A stretch of DNA of 64,000 bases from JAZKAR01 sp040389065 (GTDB lineage: Bacteria > Pseudomonadota > Gammaproteobacteria > Burkholderiales > Casimicrobiaceae): the NCBI GenBank assembly GCA_040389065.1, contig JAZKAR010000026.1:56259-120258 (forward strand), given 5' to 3'. Made by a program: the position numbers and the translations under genes. Positions within the stretch are counted from its first letter, which is position 1. Each line of letters opens with the position of its first letter. The notes under the pieces were generated by a model, which ran no database searches, was not told the origin of the DNA, and saw nothing but the letters and a program-made list of their open reading frames with translations. This document shows positions 36,273 through 51,600 of the stretch, one piece after another.

Positions 36273-36632
36273 GGGGGGATTGCCTTTTAAAATTTATAAT
36301 CGAGTAGCACTTAATCTATTGGCTCTTCATCGGTTAAATTTTATAAGTGTGTAGGAGCACATAGACACTAGCGCTTTGTTACAAATAGTTGCAATCTTTA
36401 TAAGCAATCTCAATTTGTAACAACTTTATCGAAAATCACACAAAATCAGAGCGCTACCCCTTCTGCTCATAAACACGTTTTAGCGATTTTAACAATGTTC
36501 GACAAACGTCTTATTTTCAATCTTTGTTTATGTAATTCCGATAATTAAATATTGAGCTTTAATAACTTTCACCTCTTTTAACCGTGTGGAAGTTATTACA
36601 AAATGCTTTAACGTGGGTACTGGAGCATAGCA
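36273..36632. promoter_or_regulatory. Divergent control region between the exporter operon and the giant surface-protein gene
   Basis: 360 A+T-rich bases. An inverted repeat TAATAACTTTC (36560-36570) / GGAAGTTATTA (36588-36598), matching 10 of 11 positions, lies 34 bases before the giant gene's ATG and would form a hairpin in its 5' leader. GGAG at 36622-36625 is the likely ribosome site. No clear -35/-10 pair can be fixed by eye. Confidence 0.4.
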
Positions 36633-39600
36633 ATGCTGAAATTTTTAAAAAGCACCCTTCAACGTTGGCATAGGCAAGAAACAGAAAAATTTAAGCCGAC
36701 CCCGCTCTCCTCCCTCATCATGGCGCTGGAACCACGCATTATGTTTGATGGGGCGCTGGCAGCTACCGCCACAGACACGGCTCATACGATTATTGAACAT
36801 TCCGATACGCGCTCCGATGCTTCCAAAATCACCGAATCAGCGCCTATTTCTTCTATACACGCACTTAGCAGCAGAGATGCAGCAAGCACTGAGCACCGCA
36901 ATGTCGTATTTGTTGATTCGCGTGTTATTGACTCTGCTCAGCTTTTGAAAGATATACGCCCCAATACCGATGTTGTTTTCCTTGATAATCAGCAGAATGG
37001 CCTGCAACAAATGGCTGATTATTTAGCCCAACATCCTGGTGCCGCCTCCGTTTCGATTATAGCTCACGGCAATACTGGCGATTTATGGCTGGGCAATACG
37101 TATCTGTCATCACAAGACATCAACACCAACGCAAGCAGCTTAGCCGCCATCGGTAAAAATATCCAAACCGGCTGCGATATTCTAATTTATGCCTGTAATA
37201 CCGCACAAGGCGAAAAAGGGCTGGCTTTTGTAGATTCGCTCGCTCAACTCACAGGGCGCGATATCGCTGCGTCAAACAATCGCACCGGGGTAAATGGCGA
37301 TTGGAATTTGGAAGTGTCAGTCGGAACAATTGAAACGACCACTGTTCTTTCAAAATCGAGCGAAGTAGCCTATTACCATGATCTTGTTATTAATACGATT
37401 GATTTGAATGGAGTAGATACGTCCATAGATACCACTACTATTTCAGGCAGCGCTATTACCAGTTCCTCGGGCACACCTTCTCTGACCGTAACAGGTTCTG
37501 GTTCACTGACTCTTGCGAGTGTTTCTAGCCCTATAGGTTCCATTACTATCCGAGGAGGGGTAACACTCACTTTCTCGGGTACTTCTAGCTATACGGGCAC
37601 CACTACCATCGATTCAGGAGCCACGCTTATTGGCAATATTGGCACCAGTAGCGCGGTAACGGTTAATGGTACCTACGATATCAGTAATGTAGCACGTACC
37701 CTCAACAATGTAAGTGGCACGGGGAGTCTTACGAATTCGAATACCTCTGTAGGCCCCAAGGTCTTAACTTTAAGCTCTAGTTCCGACACTACCTTTTCTG
37801 GTGTCATTAGTGGCACAAAGACCGCTGTTACTAAATCAGGAACCGGTACGCTCACGCTTTCAGGAAACAATACGTACGCAGGTACAACCAGTGTATCAGC
37901 CGGTAAACTTATCTTAACAGGAACCAATACTACAGGTAGCTTCAATCTATCGACATCATCAAGTACGCTTCAAGTGGGCGACGGCTCTACTAGCGGCTCG
38001 ATTGCGGGCAATGTAACTGTCGCCTTGGGCGCTAACCTTATTTTTAATCGATCTGACAACCTTACATTTGCTAACAACATCACTGGCGCGGGAGACATTA
38101 CTAAAGATGGGAGCGGTACGCTTAGCTTCACATCAGCCTCTGCTGCTAGTTACTCGGGTCATCTTTCTCTAAACGCAGGAATATTAAGCTTACCTTCCCA
38201 TACCTTAGACAAAGCCATAATAAATATGAATGGCGGAACACTCGTTGCAGCGGCGGATTTAACTATTACCACTGCTATTAATTTAACTGCCAACGGTACC
38301 ATTGATACTAATGGTCACTCTCTCTCGATAGCAGGATTAGCGCCAGAAGTTTCAGTGTATGCCGGAATTATCAGCGGCTCCTATGGTCTAACCACGATTG
38401 ATTCTGCTGGAGGAGGTACCTTAACGCTATTGAAAACGCCTACCTATACCGGCCCTACCACCATCTCATCAGGTACATTTATTGGCGATATTTCAACTAG
38501 CAGCGCAGTAACGGTATCGGGCACCTACGATCTTAATGGCGCAGCTCTTAGCCTTAACAACCTGAGTGGCGCAGGAACCATACAGTCAAGCACTTCCAAT
38601 GCAGCGCTGACCTTGAATAAAACAGACACATCAACCTTCTCTGGCACGATCGCTAGCACTATCACGGATCTCATTACAACAGGGATCGGTACGCTTACGC
38701 TCTCAGGAAGCAATGCTTATACGGGTGCTACCACCCTCTCAGCCGGAATACTGATAGCTGGCAACAACAATGCCCTTAGCACCAGCGCTACAACTATCAG
38801 CAGTGGCGCAACTCTGCAACTCAATAATGGCATCACACTAGCCGGAAGCTTAAATATAGCGGGAACCGGATTATCTAACGCTGGAGCGCTCACCGTCACG
38901 TCTGGCGGTTCTGCGACGATTAGTGGAACTGTTGAGATGGCAGCAGATTCAAGCATATCGCTAGCATCAAGTACCGCACTTACCATCAACGGTATTATCA
39001 GTGGCAGTTTTGCGTTGACTAAAGCAGGAAACGGTACACTGACTCTTGATACTGATAACCACTTATCATCGTCTGCCATAAAAGTTTCAGCAGGTACAGT
39101 AAGCATTGCTGTGGCTAATAACTTGATGGGAGGCACATTTACTCTGGATGGCGGAACATTGGCCATTACAGCCAACATCGCTGATCTTAGCAAAACTATT
39201 ACGCTTTCTGCCCACTCTGCGATTGATGTGGCAGATGGAGTGAGCGTCAACCTGAGTAGTGCCCTCTCTGGTACGTATACATTGGAAAAAACTGGAGCAG
39301 GCAGTTTAACGCTGAGTGCCAATAACAGCGAATCTACTAGTGCCCTGACCGTTTCAGCGGGTACCTTAAAAATTTCTGAAACGAATAACTTAAGCGCAGG
39401 TGCTTTTACTCTCCAGGGTGGTACGTTGGCTACCACTGCCACGATGAGCCTGAGTAAAGCACTCGCTCTCTCTGCCGATTCACTCATTGATTTAGCAAGC
39501 TCGACTACCCTCACATTTGGTGGTGCCATTTCCGGCGCTTATACTCTGACAAAAGCGGGAACCGGTACCTTAACACTAAACACAAATAACAGCGCTTCAA

Positions 39601-42600
39601 CCAGTGCTCTAAACGTCTCAGCAGGAACCCTCAGCATTTCTGCTGCCAACAACCTAACCGGGGGCATGCTTACCCTGGGTACCGCTACTTTACGCACGAC
39701 GGCAGATATTGCTTTACTTAGCAATGACATCACTCTTTCAGCTAATAGCTACATCGATGTGACAACGGGTACCACTACTACACTTAATGGTGCAATTACC
39801 GGGGCTTATACGCTAAATTCAACGGGTTCTGGCACCTTAATTCTGGGGGTTAATAACAGCGCTTCAAGCACAGTATTGAATATAGCAGCAGGAAGTACCT
39901 TAAGCATTGCTAGTGCTAACAATCTGACTGGAGGGGGGCTTACGCTCAGTGGTGGTACATTGAATGTGACCAGTACCGTAACACTTAGCAATAGCATTAC
40001 GCTAGCGGCCAGCTCTTCGATCTCCATCAGCAATGCGTGCACTGCCACATTGGGTAGCGCCCTTATAGGCGACTCTACGTTAAATAAAGTAGGAGAAGGC
40101 ACACTGATTTTAGGGACGAATAACAGTTCTTCACAGGGGAACTTAAGAATTTCAGAAGGTATATTAAGTATTGGCTCAGGCAATAACCTAACCTCAGGCA
40201 ATCTCTCCCTGGCTGGGGGTACTTTAGCGTTCAGTGCGAATATGAACCTTAACAATACTATTTCGGTCTCTGCAAATTCTACGATTGATACCACCGCTGC
40301 GAATGCGACGCTAAGTGGAAATATCACTTTTTCGAGTGGGTTAACAGTAAGTGGCGGCAATAAATTAACGCTGTCGAATGCCAATGTCGGCTCAGGCGGT
40401 ATCACGCTTTCAGGGAGCGACACAACACTCAGCCTAGCCAATGCTTCTGCCTTGGGTACAGGAACACTCTCATTAGGCAGTGGTACCACGCTTAATCTCA
40501 ATATTGCAGGGGGTGGAACGTTAGCCAATGCTATTGCACTCACGGGTAGCGCAACGCTCTACGCCGCTGACAATGCTAACCTGGCGGGTACCATTTCTGG
40601 CGCTTATGCGCTTACTTTAGATATGAGTAGTGGTAAAACCTTAACCTTATCGGGCACGAATACCTATTCGGGCACCACTACACTCAATGCTGGCACATTA
40701 AGCATTTCAGCAGCGCAGAATTTAGGCAACACCAGCGGCATCAGCTTAAATGATGACAGCACGCTACAAATTACGGCGGGTGATTTTATCATTGCTAGTG
40801 ACATTACCCTTAGTGGGAATGTCACGATACAGACCACCGATACCGTTTATAGCACCACACTTAGCGGCACTATTTCAGAAGCAGATCACGAAAACCCAAG
40901 CTCGCTAAGCAAGAGCGGGGCAGGCACTCTAGCGTTATCCAGCACCAATACCTATACAGGTACCACGACGCTTGCTGAGGGCACACTTAATGTTATTTCA
41001 GGTACAAATATTGGTAGCGGCACGCTTATCTTGGCAAATGATACTACGCTGCAAGTGAGTGAGGCAGCAACCATTAGCAATGCTATTGTACTTGGCGGCG
41101 ATAATCAGACAGAAGCATCTATCACGATTCAAGCGAATGCGGCAGTTTCTCTAACGGGTGTCATTAATGAGGATGGCGCTGATGCCCAAAATCGCTTAAT
41201 CATTACCGGCAGCGCAACGTTAACCTTAGCCCCCTCTTCTGCTAACACCTATACCGGTGGCACAACGTTAGCCGGAACAGCTTCGCTTAAAGTGAGTTCT
41301 TCGAATAGCCTGCCTACGACAGGTAGCGTTACGTTGAATGCAGGAACTACGCTACAAATCGCTAATGCCGTCACTGTTAGCAATGAAATTACACTTACGG
41401 GTAGTGCTTCTATTGATGTGAGATCTAGCGACATTGCCACGCTTTCAGGTGCCGTTACCGGGAACTATACGCTAACCAAAGCGGGTAGCGGTACTGTAGT
41501 GCTTAGTCATGATAATAGTGCTTCCTCTACAGCAATGGCTGTTGCAGTAGGGACATTAAGCTTCTCTTCCGATACTAAACTTTTAGGCGGTAACCTAACA
41601 CTCAACGGTGGTTCGTTATTTGCTTCGGCTACCTTAAGCTCTACCAAAGATATCACTCTGGCAGCGAATTCATCGATTGGTTCTAATGGAACCCTTACTT
41701 TGTCGGGCGACCTTTCGGGAGCTTATACCTTAGATATCAGCAGCGGTACGGTGGCGCTCAACCGTAACTATAGTGCATCTTCAAGTGCATTACGCGTCTC
41801 CTCAGATGCCACCTTAAGCATTTCGGCTAATAACAATTTAACCAATGGTTCCCTTACTCTTAATGGTGGCACTTTAAAAATGACGGCCGATATTGCTGAT
41901 TTATCTAAAGCACTGGCACTCACAGCCAATTCCAGTATTGATGTGGGTGATGGCTACACCGTTTCGCTTTCGGGTGAGATCAGTGGCGCTTACACATTAA
42001 ATAAGGTTAATACTGGCACCTTAGTTCTTAGTATTGATAACCATGCTTCCTCTACAGCACTAACCGTCTCAGCAGGCAACTTAAGCATTTCTGCTGCGAA
42101 CAACCTCACTGGGGGTACTTTTACTCTTAATGGCGGTACGCTTCTCATCACTGCCGATATTGCAGACCTTAGTAAAACTATTACGCTTTCTGCTCATTCT
42201 TCCATCAATATAGACGATGAAATTGCAGTCACCCTGAGCAGCGCGCTTTCTGGTACGTATACGCTAGCAAAGGTTGGAGCAGGTGTTCTAACGCTTACTG
42301 CAGATAATAGTGAATCTAATGGAGCTTTAACTGTTTCAGCCGGTACCTTAAGCGTTTCTCAAGCCAATAATCTAAGCGCAGGTGCTTTGACCCTCAATGG
42401 CGGCACGTTGGCAACCACTGCCACAATGAGCCTCGATAAAGCGGCAACACTCTCAGCTGATTCCTTCATTGATATTGGAGCAATGACCACCCTTACACTC
42501 AGTGGCGCGTTTTCGGGTGCACATGGCTTGACGAAAAATGGAACAGGCACCTTAAATTTAGCTTCAACATTCGGCAATACCGCCATAGGTAGTTCTTTAA

Positions 42601-45600
42601 CCATTTCAGCCGGTACCGTAAACATTTCTACCGCGGCCAATTTGATGAATGGAGCCTTAACGCTGAATGGCGGTACTTTAAACGTCACATCCTCCCTCAC
42701 GATTACTAACGCGATTGCTCTTACAGCTAATTCCGCTATTAATGTGGCAAACGCTACCACTACAGTACTTGGCGGCGCCCTAAGCGGAGCTTACACGCTG
42801 AATTCCACAGGAGCAGGTACATTAACACTAGGCGTTAATAACAGTGCTTCAAACACTGCACTCACACTATCCGCCGGTACCTTAAGCATTTCTACCGATA
42901 ATAATTTAACCAACGGAACGCTAACGCTGGATGGCGGTACGCTTTCGCTTCATTCCTCAATCACTATCACTCATGATATTGCACTGGGGACTGGCGGCGG
43001 AACTTTGGACACCACCGATAGCAGTAATACGATGGTGCTATCGGGCGACATCTCGGGTACAGGCGGGCTGACTAAAACCGGGAGCAGTACGTTAAAGCTA
43101 TGGGGAGCCAATACTTATACGGGCACAACAAGCTTATCAGGCGGTACACTTATTGGCGATATTTCCAGCAGCAGCGCCGTATCAATAGCCTCTGGAGCCA
43201 CCTATTCAGTTTATGGAACCTCACGTACCCTTCACTCGCTCAGTGGCGCAGGTACGGTGCTGTGGGCAGATGCTCATGATCAAGAAGACTATATAGCAAC
43301 CCAAGCCGATAAGAAGCTCAATATTAATAATGACACCGATACCACGTTTTCTGGCACGCTCGACAGTACACTCTCCAGTATTGTTAAAACAGGAAGCGGT
43401 ACGCTTACGCTCTCAGGAACCAATACTTACGCAGGGGGTACCACGCTATTGGAAGGTGCTTTAACTATTTCTTCGAGTCATAGCCTGGGGAGCGGCACCC
43501 TTATGCTACAGGCAGATAGTACTGTGCAGTTTGGTGCAGCCATAACCCTAGACAACGCTATCGAGGTCAATGCCGAGACTAGTTTTGATACCAGCACTTA
43601 CGACGTTACCCTTAGTGGAGCCCTAACACTTAACAATAAGCTCACTTTCAATACAACCACTGGCCATACCGTGACGCTATCGGGTGAAAGTGCCGGCAAT
43701 GGCAATATTATCGTTTTGAATAGCGGTACCACGCTCAGCCTTACAAATGCTCAGGCTGCAGGCGCTGGAACGATCACCTTGAACAGTGGCACGACACTTA
43801 ATGTAAACGCCACCAGCAATATAACGCTAGAGAATGCTATTACTCTCGCGGGTAATGCAACCATTGATGTTTCCAGCAACACGGCTACGCTTAATGGTGC
43901 AATCTCTGGTGCCAGTATATTGACCAAAATGGGGAGCGGTACCTTAGCACTGAGTCATGATAACAGTGCATCTTCAACTGCCATGAGCGTTACGCAGGGA
44001 GCCTTAAATTTCTCTACGGCTAATCATTTGTTGGGCGGAAACCTAACACTCAATGGCGGTTCTTTATTCGCTTCGGCGACTTTAAGCTCTACCAAAGATA
44101 TCACCCTGGCAGCCAATTCATCGATTGGCTCTAGCGGAACACTTACGTTATCAGGCGCTCTTTCAGGAGCTTATACTTTAGATGTCAACAGTGGTACGCT
44201 GGTGCTTAATCATGATAATAGTGCATCTTCTAGCGCTTTACGCGTCTCTTCGGATGCCACCTTAAGCATTGCAGATTCTAATAACCTAACCGATGGTTCC
44301 CTTACCCTTAATGGCGGCACTTTAAAAACAACGGCATCTATTGCTGACTTATCTAAAGCGCTGACACTCACAGCAGATTCCAGCATGAGTGTGGACGATG
44401 GCCAAACCGTTACGCTTTCTGGCGCTCTCAATGGAGCTTATACCTTAAGCAAGGTTAATACTGGCACCTTAATTCTTGGTACTGATTACCATACTTCGTC
44501 TACAGCACTAACAGTCTCATCAGGAACCTTAAACATTTTGGCAACAAACAATCTGACAGGGGGTACTTTTACTCTTAATGGTGGTACGCTTCTCATCACA
44601 AACGATATTGCAGACATTAATAAAACCATCACGCTTTCGGCACACTCTTACATCAATATAGACGAGGGAATGAGAGCCAACCTGAGTCATGCTCTTTCAG
44701 GTGCCTACACGCTAGAAAAGGTGGGAGCAGGTGCCTTAACGCTTAGTGCTAATAATAGCGAATCTGAGAGTGCCTTAACCGTTTCAGCGGGTACCTTAAA
44801 AATCTCTGAAGCCAATAATTTAACTAGCGGTACTTTTACTCTCAATGGCGGCACGTTGGCAACCACTGCCACGATAAGCCTCGACACTGCGGCGACGCTC
44901 TCTGCTAATTCCTTCATTAATATAGCAGAAGCAACTACCCTTACATTAAGTGGCACGTTTTCAGGTGCGCATGGCCTGACGAAAAATGGAACAGGCACAT
45001 TAAATTTAGCTTCAACATTCGGCAACACTTCCATAGGCAGTGCTTTAACCATTTCAGACGGTACCGTAAACATTTCTACCGCGGCCAATTTGATGAATGG
45101 AGCCTTAACGCTGAATGGCGGTACTTTAAACGTCACATCCTCCCTCACGATTACTAACGCGATTGCTCTTACAGCTAATTCCGCTATTAATGTGGCAAAC
45201 GCTACCACTACAGTACTTGGCGGCGCCCTAAGCGGAGCTTACACGCTGAATTCCACAGGAGCAGGTACATTAACACTAGGCGTTAATAACAGTGCTTCAA
45301 ACACTGCACTCACACTATCCGCCGGTACCTTAAGCATTTCTACCGATAATAATTTAACCAACGGAACGCTAACGCTGGATGGCGGTACGCTTTCGCTTCA
45401 TTCCTCAATCACTATCACTCATGATATTGCACTGGGGACTGGCGGCGGAACTTTGGACACCACCGATAGCAGTAATACGATGGTGCTATCGGGCGACATC
45501 TCGGGTACAGGCGGGCTGACTAAAACCGGGAGCAGTACGTTAAAGCTATGGGGAGCCAATACTTATACGGGCACAACAAGCTTATCAGGCGGTACACTTA

Positions 45601-48600
45601 TTGGCGATATTTCCAGCAGCAGCGCCGTATCAATAGCCTCTGGAGCCACCTATTCAGTTTATGGAACCTCACGTACCCTTCACTCGCTCAGTGGCGCAGG
45701 TACGGTGCTGTGGGCAGATGCTCATGATCAAGAAGACTATATAGCAACCCAAGCCGATAAGAAGCTCAATATTAATAATGACACCGATACCACGTTTTCT
45801 GGCACGCTCGACAGTACACTCTCCAGTATTGTTAAAACAGGAAGCGGTACGCTTACGCTCTCAGGAACCAATACTTACGCAGGGGGTACCACGCTATTGG
45901 AAGGTGCTTTAACTATTTCTTCGAGTCATAGCCTGGGGAGCGGCACCCTTATGCTACAGGCAGATAGTACTGTGCAGTTTGGTGCAGCCATAACCCTAGA
46001 CAACGCTATCGAGGTCAATGCCGAGACTAGTTTTGATACCAGCACTTACGACGTTACCCTTAGTGGAGCCCTAACACTTAACAATAAGCTCACTTTCAAT
46101 ACAACCACTGGCCATACCGTGACGCTATCGGGTGAAAGTGCCGGCAATGGCAATATTATCGTTTTGAATAGCGGTACCACGCTCAGCCTTACAAATGCTC
46201 AGGCTGCAGGCGCTGGAACGATCACCTTGAACAGTGGCACGACACTTAATGTAAACGCCACCAGCAATATAACGCTAGAGAATGCTATTACTCTCGCGGG
46301 TAATGCAACCATTGATGTTTCCAGCAACACGGCTACGCTTAATGGTGCAATCTCTGGTGCCTATGTATTTACCAAAGCGGGCAGCGGTACCTTGGCGCTG
46401 AATCATGATAACAGTGCATCCTTAACTGCCATGAGCGTTTCGCAGGGAGCCTTAAGCTTTTCTATAGCTAATCATCTGTTGGGCGGAAACCTGACGCTTA
46501 ATGGCGGTACTTTATTCGCTTCAGCCACGTTAACATCAGCAAAAACAATCAATCTATCAGCCAATTCTTCGATCGGCTCCAATGGAATCTTTGAGCTATC
46601 TGGAGCTATCGCAGGTGCATTTACTTTAGATGTCAGCAGCGGTACGCTGGCGCTGAGTCATGACAATAGTGCTTCCTTGAGCGCTTTACGCGTATCTCCC
46701 GACGCTACTTTGAGCATCGCGGCGGATAACACGTTAACCGATGGCTCTCTGACACTTCATGGCGGAACGTTAGCACTAACCAGTTCTTTTACGCTTACAA
46801 AAAATTTCGCACTCACCGCCGACTCTTTGATTGATGTAAGTGAAAACGAAACTGCTGTGCTTTCTGGCGCTATGAGTGGAGCTTACACCTTAAGCAAAGT
46901 CGATACGGGTACGCTGGTTCTGAGCGGTGATAACCATGCTTCATCCACAGCGATAACAGTCGCCGAAGGATCTTTAAGCATCTCTGATGCTAATAACTTG
47001 GGGAGCGGAATGGTATCACTTGAATCCGGTACCACCTTGAACCTTAGTGGCGCCAGTACATTCAGTAATGCTATTTCTTTAAGCAGCAGTGTTACGATTT
47101 CTAACAGTGCTGATGTTACTTTATCGGGTATCGTTAGTGGTTTAAGCTCCCTTACCAAAAGTGGTTCTGGCAACTTAACACTATCAGGAACCAACACTTA
47201 CACGGGCACTACCACCGTATCTGCCGGTACGCTAACGTTAGGTGGTGGCAATGCCATGGCTGATAGCAACGCCGTTGTCGTATCTAGCGGTACTACACTC
47301 ACGCTGAGCGCAGATGAAACGATTGGTTCATTGGCTGGAGCTGGCACCGTCACGCTCAACGCTTATACCTTAACAGCAGGCGGCGATACTACCGACACGA
47401 CCTTTTCAGGTGCTATTGGCAGTACAGGGGGGCTTACTAAAGTGGGGGCAGGCACGCTTACTTTATCAGGAACCAATACGTATACAGGTACGACTACGCT
47501 ATCAGTTGGCGGGTTAACACTAAGCGGCGGATCTACCATTTCTAATAGCAACGCAGTTAGCCTTGCGAATACGACGACTCTCACGCTATTAGCAAGCGAG
47601 TCGGTTGGCAGCTTGTCAGGTGCATCGGGTAGCAGCGTGGTATTGGGTTCAAACACCTTAACAGTCAATCAATCTACGGATGCTAATTTTTCTGGAGCAA
47701 TCTCGGGTACAGGTGGATCTCTCGCCAAAGCGGGAGCCAATTCCCTCACGTTAGCAGGAACCAATACGTACACGGGCACCACTACGATATCAGAGGGTCA
47801 ACTCACTATCAGTGCTGCCAATAATCTGCACAGTAGCAGCGCTGTAACACTCAACGGCGGCAGTTTGAACATTACCAGCGCCATCACCTTGAGTAATGCC
47901 ATTGCCATCGGTTCAAGTAGCGGCACTATCAGCAACGCTGCCGATGTCACGCTTTCAGGAACGCTCAGTGGTTCCCATACATTGACCAAAGCCGGATCTG
48001 GCAGCCTAACCTTATCAAATACCGGCAACGAAAGCGGGCTAAGCGCTAATATAAATGTAACAGCCGGTACACTCTCTGTGGCGGGTTCAACCAACTTGGG
48101 AACAGGCTCGGTAACGCTTAACGACAGTAACTTAAATATTACCGGTTCAACCGTCAATGTCACCAATGCGATCATTTTATCGAGCACTGCTACAATTACT
48201 AACGCTAACGCTGTAACGCTTTCTGGTGTGCTATCAGGATCAGGCGCATTAACGAAAGCTGGAGCCGGTACTCTCACACTATCAGGTACCAATATCAATA
48301 CTGGATTAATCACGGTTGCAGCAGGTGAACTTACGCTAAGCAACAGCTCAGCCATTGCCAACACCAATGATGTTACAGTTAACAGTGGAGCAACATTGAC
48401 TTTAGCCGCGAATGAAACGATAAGTTCACTCGCTGGAGCAGGTCATGTTGTTCTAAGCTCCTATACCTTAACAGCAGGCAATACTGACAACACGCTCTTC
48501 TCAGGGGTTCTCTCTGGCACAGGAGGATTAACCAAAACAGGTTCTGGAATATTCACGCTTTCAGGCACCAACACCTACACGGGTACCACAACTCTATCTG

Positions 48601-51600
48601 CCGGTACGCTTTCAGTAACAGGACAAGCAGGCGGAAATGGAGCAAATGCAGTCACTGTTCAGAATGGTGCAACCCTTCGTGGTACAGGTACCGTTAACGG
48701 TGCGATTACGGTAGAGAACGGCGGCACGCTGGCGCCAGGCGTTGAAGGCACTGGAATACTTTCGCTAAACAATGGTTTAAGCATTGCGTCGGGGGGTACC
48801 TTAGCCATCGACCTCAACGGAACTACCGCCGGCACAGACTATGATCAAATCGCTGTAACAGGAGTCGTTGACATCAGCGCATCTACTCTATCCATTAGCC
48901 TGGGCTATACACCTGGCTCATTGGATCACTTTACTTTGATCACGAATGATAGCTCTGATGCAATGACGGGAACATTTAATAGTCTGCCTGAAAGCACGAT
49001 TCTCTCGGCCGAATCCTCCCATTTGGGTATCAGTTATATGGGCGAAAGCGGTAACGATCTCGTCTTATCTGTAGCCCCTATAATTAGCTCGGCAACCTAT
49101 AACGCCAGCACGGGAGTGCTATTAGTAACGGCCAGTGATCTAAGTTTTGGCGATACCATGGATGTTTCAAAATTAACATTAACGGGCAGAAATAACGCGA
49201 CCTACACGCTAACCTCTAGCAACGTTACCGCTTCAAGCGCCACAACATTTTCAATAACGCTCAACTCCACCGACAAACTGGCAATCAACGGGCTTCTTAA
49301 TCTTGATGGCTCCTCTTCGGTGAATGGAAGCTCTTATAATCTGGCAGCCGCCGCCAATTGGGATTTAACCGCCTCTACCAATGCTGATCTAACAAGCAAT
49401 GCAATAACGGTCAGTGGTGCTTCTACCCCCACAATCACTTCAGCCACCTATGATAGCAGCACACATGTGCTATCTGTAACAGGTAGCAATCTGGTTAGCA
49501 TTGTTGGCGCCAACAATGACATTACGGTATCTGCACTCACTCTAACCGGCGAAGACACGACTACCTATACCTTAACCAGCAGCGATGTTGAAGTTATTAG
49601 TGCAACCTCCTTTGCGGTTACCCTGAATAACACCGACCGCGCTGAGGTCGAAAAAATATTTAATAAAGATGGCTCCAGCTCAACCGGCGGCACTGCCTAT
49701 AACTTAGCGGTAGCTGATAACTGGAACAGCGATATCAACAATACAGATAGCTCGGATACGACGACGGCTATTACATTGTCGAATGTTCCCACCCCAACCA
49801 TTAGCTCCACAACCTATAATGCAGATACTGGTACGCTAAGTGTAACAGGCACAGGCTTTTTATCACGCACCGGTACAGCCAACGACATCATTTCCAGTAC
49901 ATTAACTTTTACAGGTGAAGATAGCTCAACTTACACTTTAACTGATACCGCTAACGTTGATATCACATCGGGCACAGCCTTTAGCGTGAGCTTAAGCGCT
50001 ACTGATAAAGCAGCCCTTCACCAGCTCATCAATAAAAATGGTACCAGCTCTATACATTCTACGACCTATAATCTTGCCGCAGCGGAAGACTGGGCAGCTG
50101 GAGCGAATGCGTCTGTGAATGTTGCCGATCTAACCGGCAACAGCATTACTGTTAGCAATGCACCCAAGCATGTAAGCACAATCACATCTAGTTCGAATGA
50201 TGGCATTTACAAGTTGGGCGATACCATCACAATCACCATCACTTTCGATGGCGCGGTTGATGTCACTGGCACACCACAATTAACCCTAGAAACAGGCTTA
50301 ACCGATCGCATTCTGAACTACAGCAGCGGCAGCGGTACAAATATGCTGTCGTTCACCTATGTTGTTCAAGCTGGTGATACCAGCACCGACCTAGATTACG
50401 TTAACAGCACCTCTCTCAACCTCAACAGTGGCTCGATCAAAAATCACAGCACAACTGTCGACGCGATATTAATCTTACCAACGCCTGGCACAACTGATTC
50501 GCTGGGTGCAAATAAAGCTATTCTGATTGATGGCACCGCCCCCACACTTGCCATCACCAGCAATGCTTCACAATTAAAGATCGGCGAAACTGCCACTATT
50601 ACCTTTACCTTCAGCGAAGACCCAGGCTCTACCTTTACTTGGAATGGCACTTCAGGCGATGTCGTGGTGAGCGGTGGCACGTTAGGCGCGATTTCTGGTT
50701 CAGGCTTAACGCGCACCGCAACCTTTACCCCAACCGCTAGCACCAATAGCGGGACGGCTAGCATTACAGTAGCTTCGGGCACCTATACCGATACCGCTGG
50801 CAATACTGGCGGCGCTGGCATCACTCCTTCCTTAAGTTTTGATACCTTAGCCCCCAATGCACCTTCTACCCCAGATTTGAGCAGTAGCAGCGATACGGGT
50901 ATTTCAAACACCGATGATATTAGTAATGTCACTACCCCAACCTTCACCGGAACCGCTGAAAGCGGTTCAACAGTTACCTTAAATGATACCGATGGCACCA
51001 CCGTATTAGGAACAACTACCGCGGCAGATGGCAACTGGTCAATTACCAGCTCAAGCCTAAGCGCTGGTTCACACACGATCACTGCCAAAGCGACAGATAC
51101 CGCAGGCAATATCAGCAGTGCCTCTTCAGGATTAACACTTACTATTGATACGACGGCACCCTCACTTGCCATCACCAGCAATGCTTCACAATTAAAGATC
51201 GGCGAAACTGCCACTATTACCTTTACCTTCAGCGAAGACCCAGGCTCTACCTTTACTTGGAATGGCANNNNNNNNNNNNNNNNNNNNNNNNNNNNNNNNN
51301 NNNNNNNNNNNNNNNNNNNNNNNNNNNNNNNNNNNNNNNNNNNNNNNNNNNNNNNNNNNNNNNNNNNCCATCACGAGCAATGTTTCTCAATTAAAAGTGG
51401 GCGAAACCGCGACTATTACCTTCACTTTTAGCGAAGACCCCGGCTCTACCTTTACTTGGAATGGAACAACGGGTGATGTTGTAGTTAGCGGCGGCACGTT
51501 AAGCGCGATTGCAGGTTCAGGCTTAACTCGCACGGCAACCTTTACCCCAACGGCTAGCACCAATAGCGGTACAGCTAGCATAACCGTAGCCTCTGGCGCC

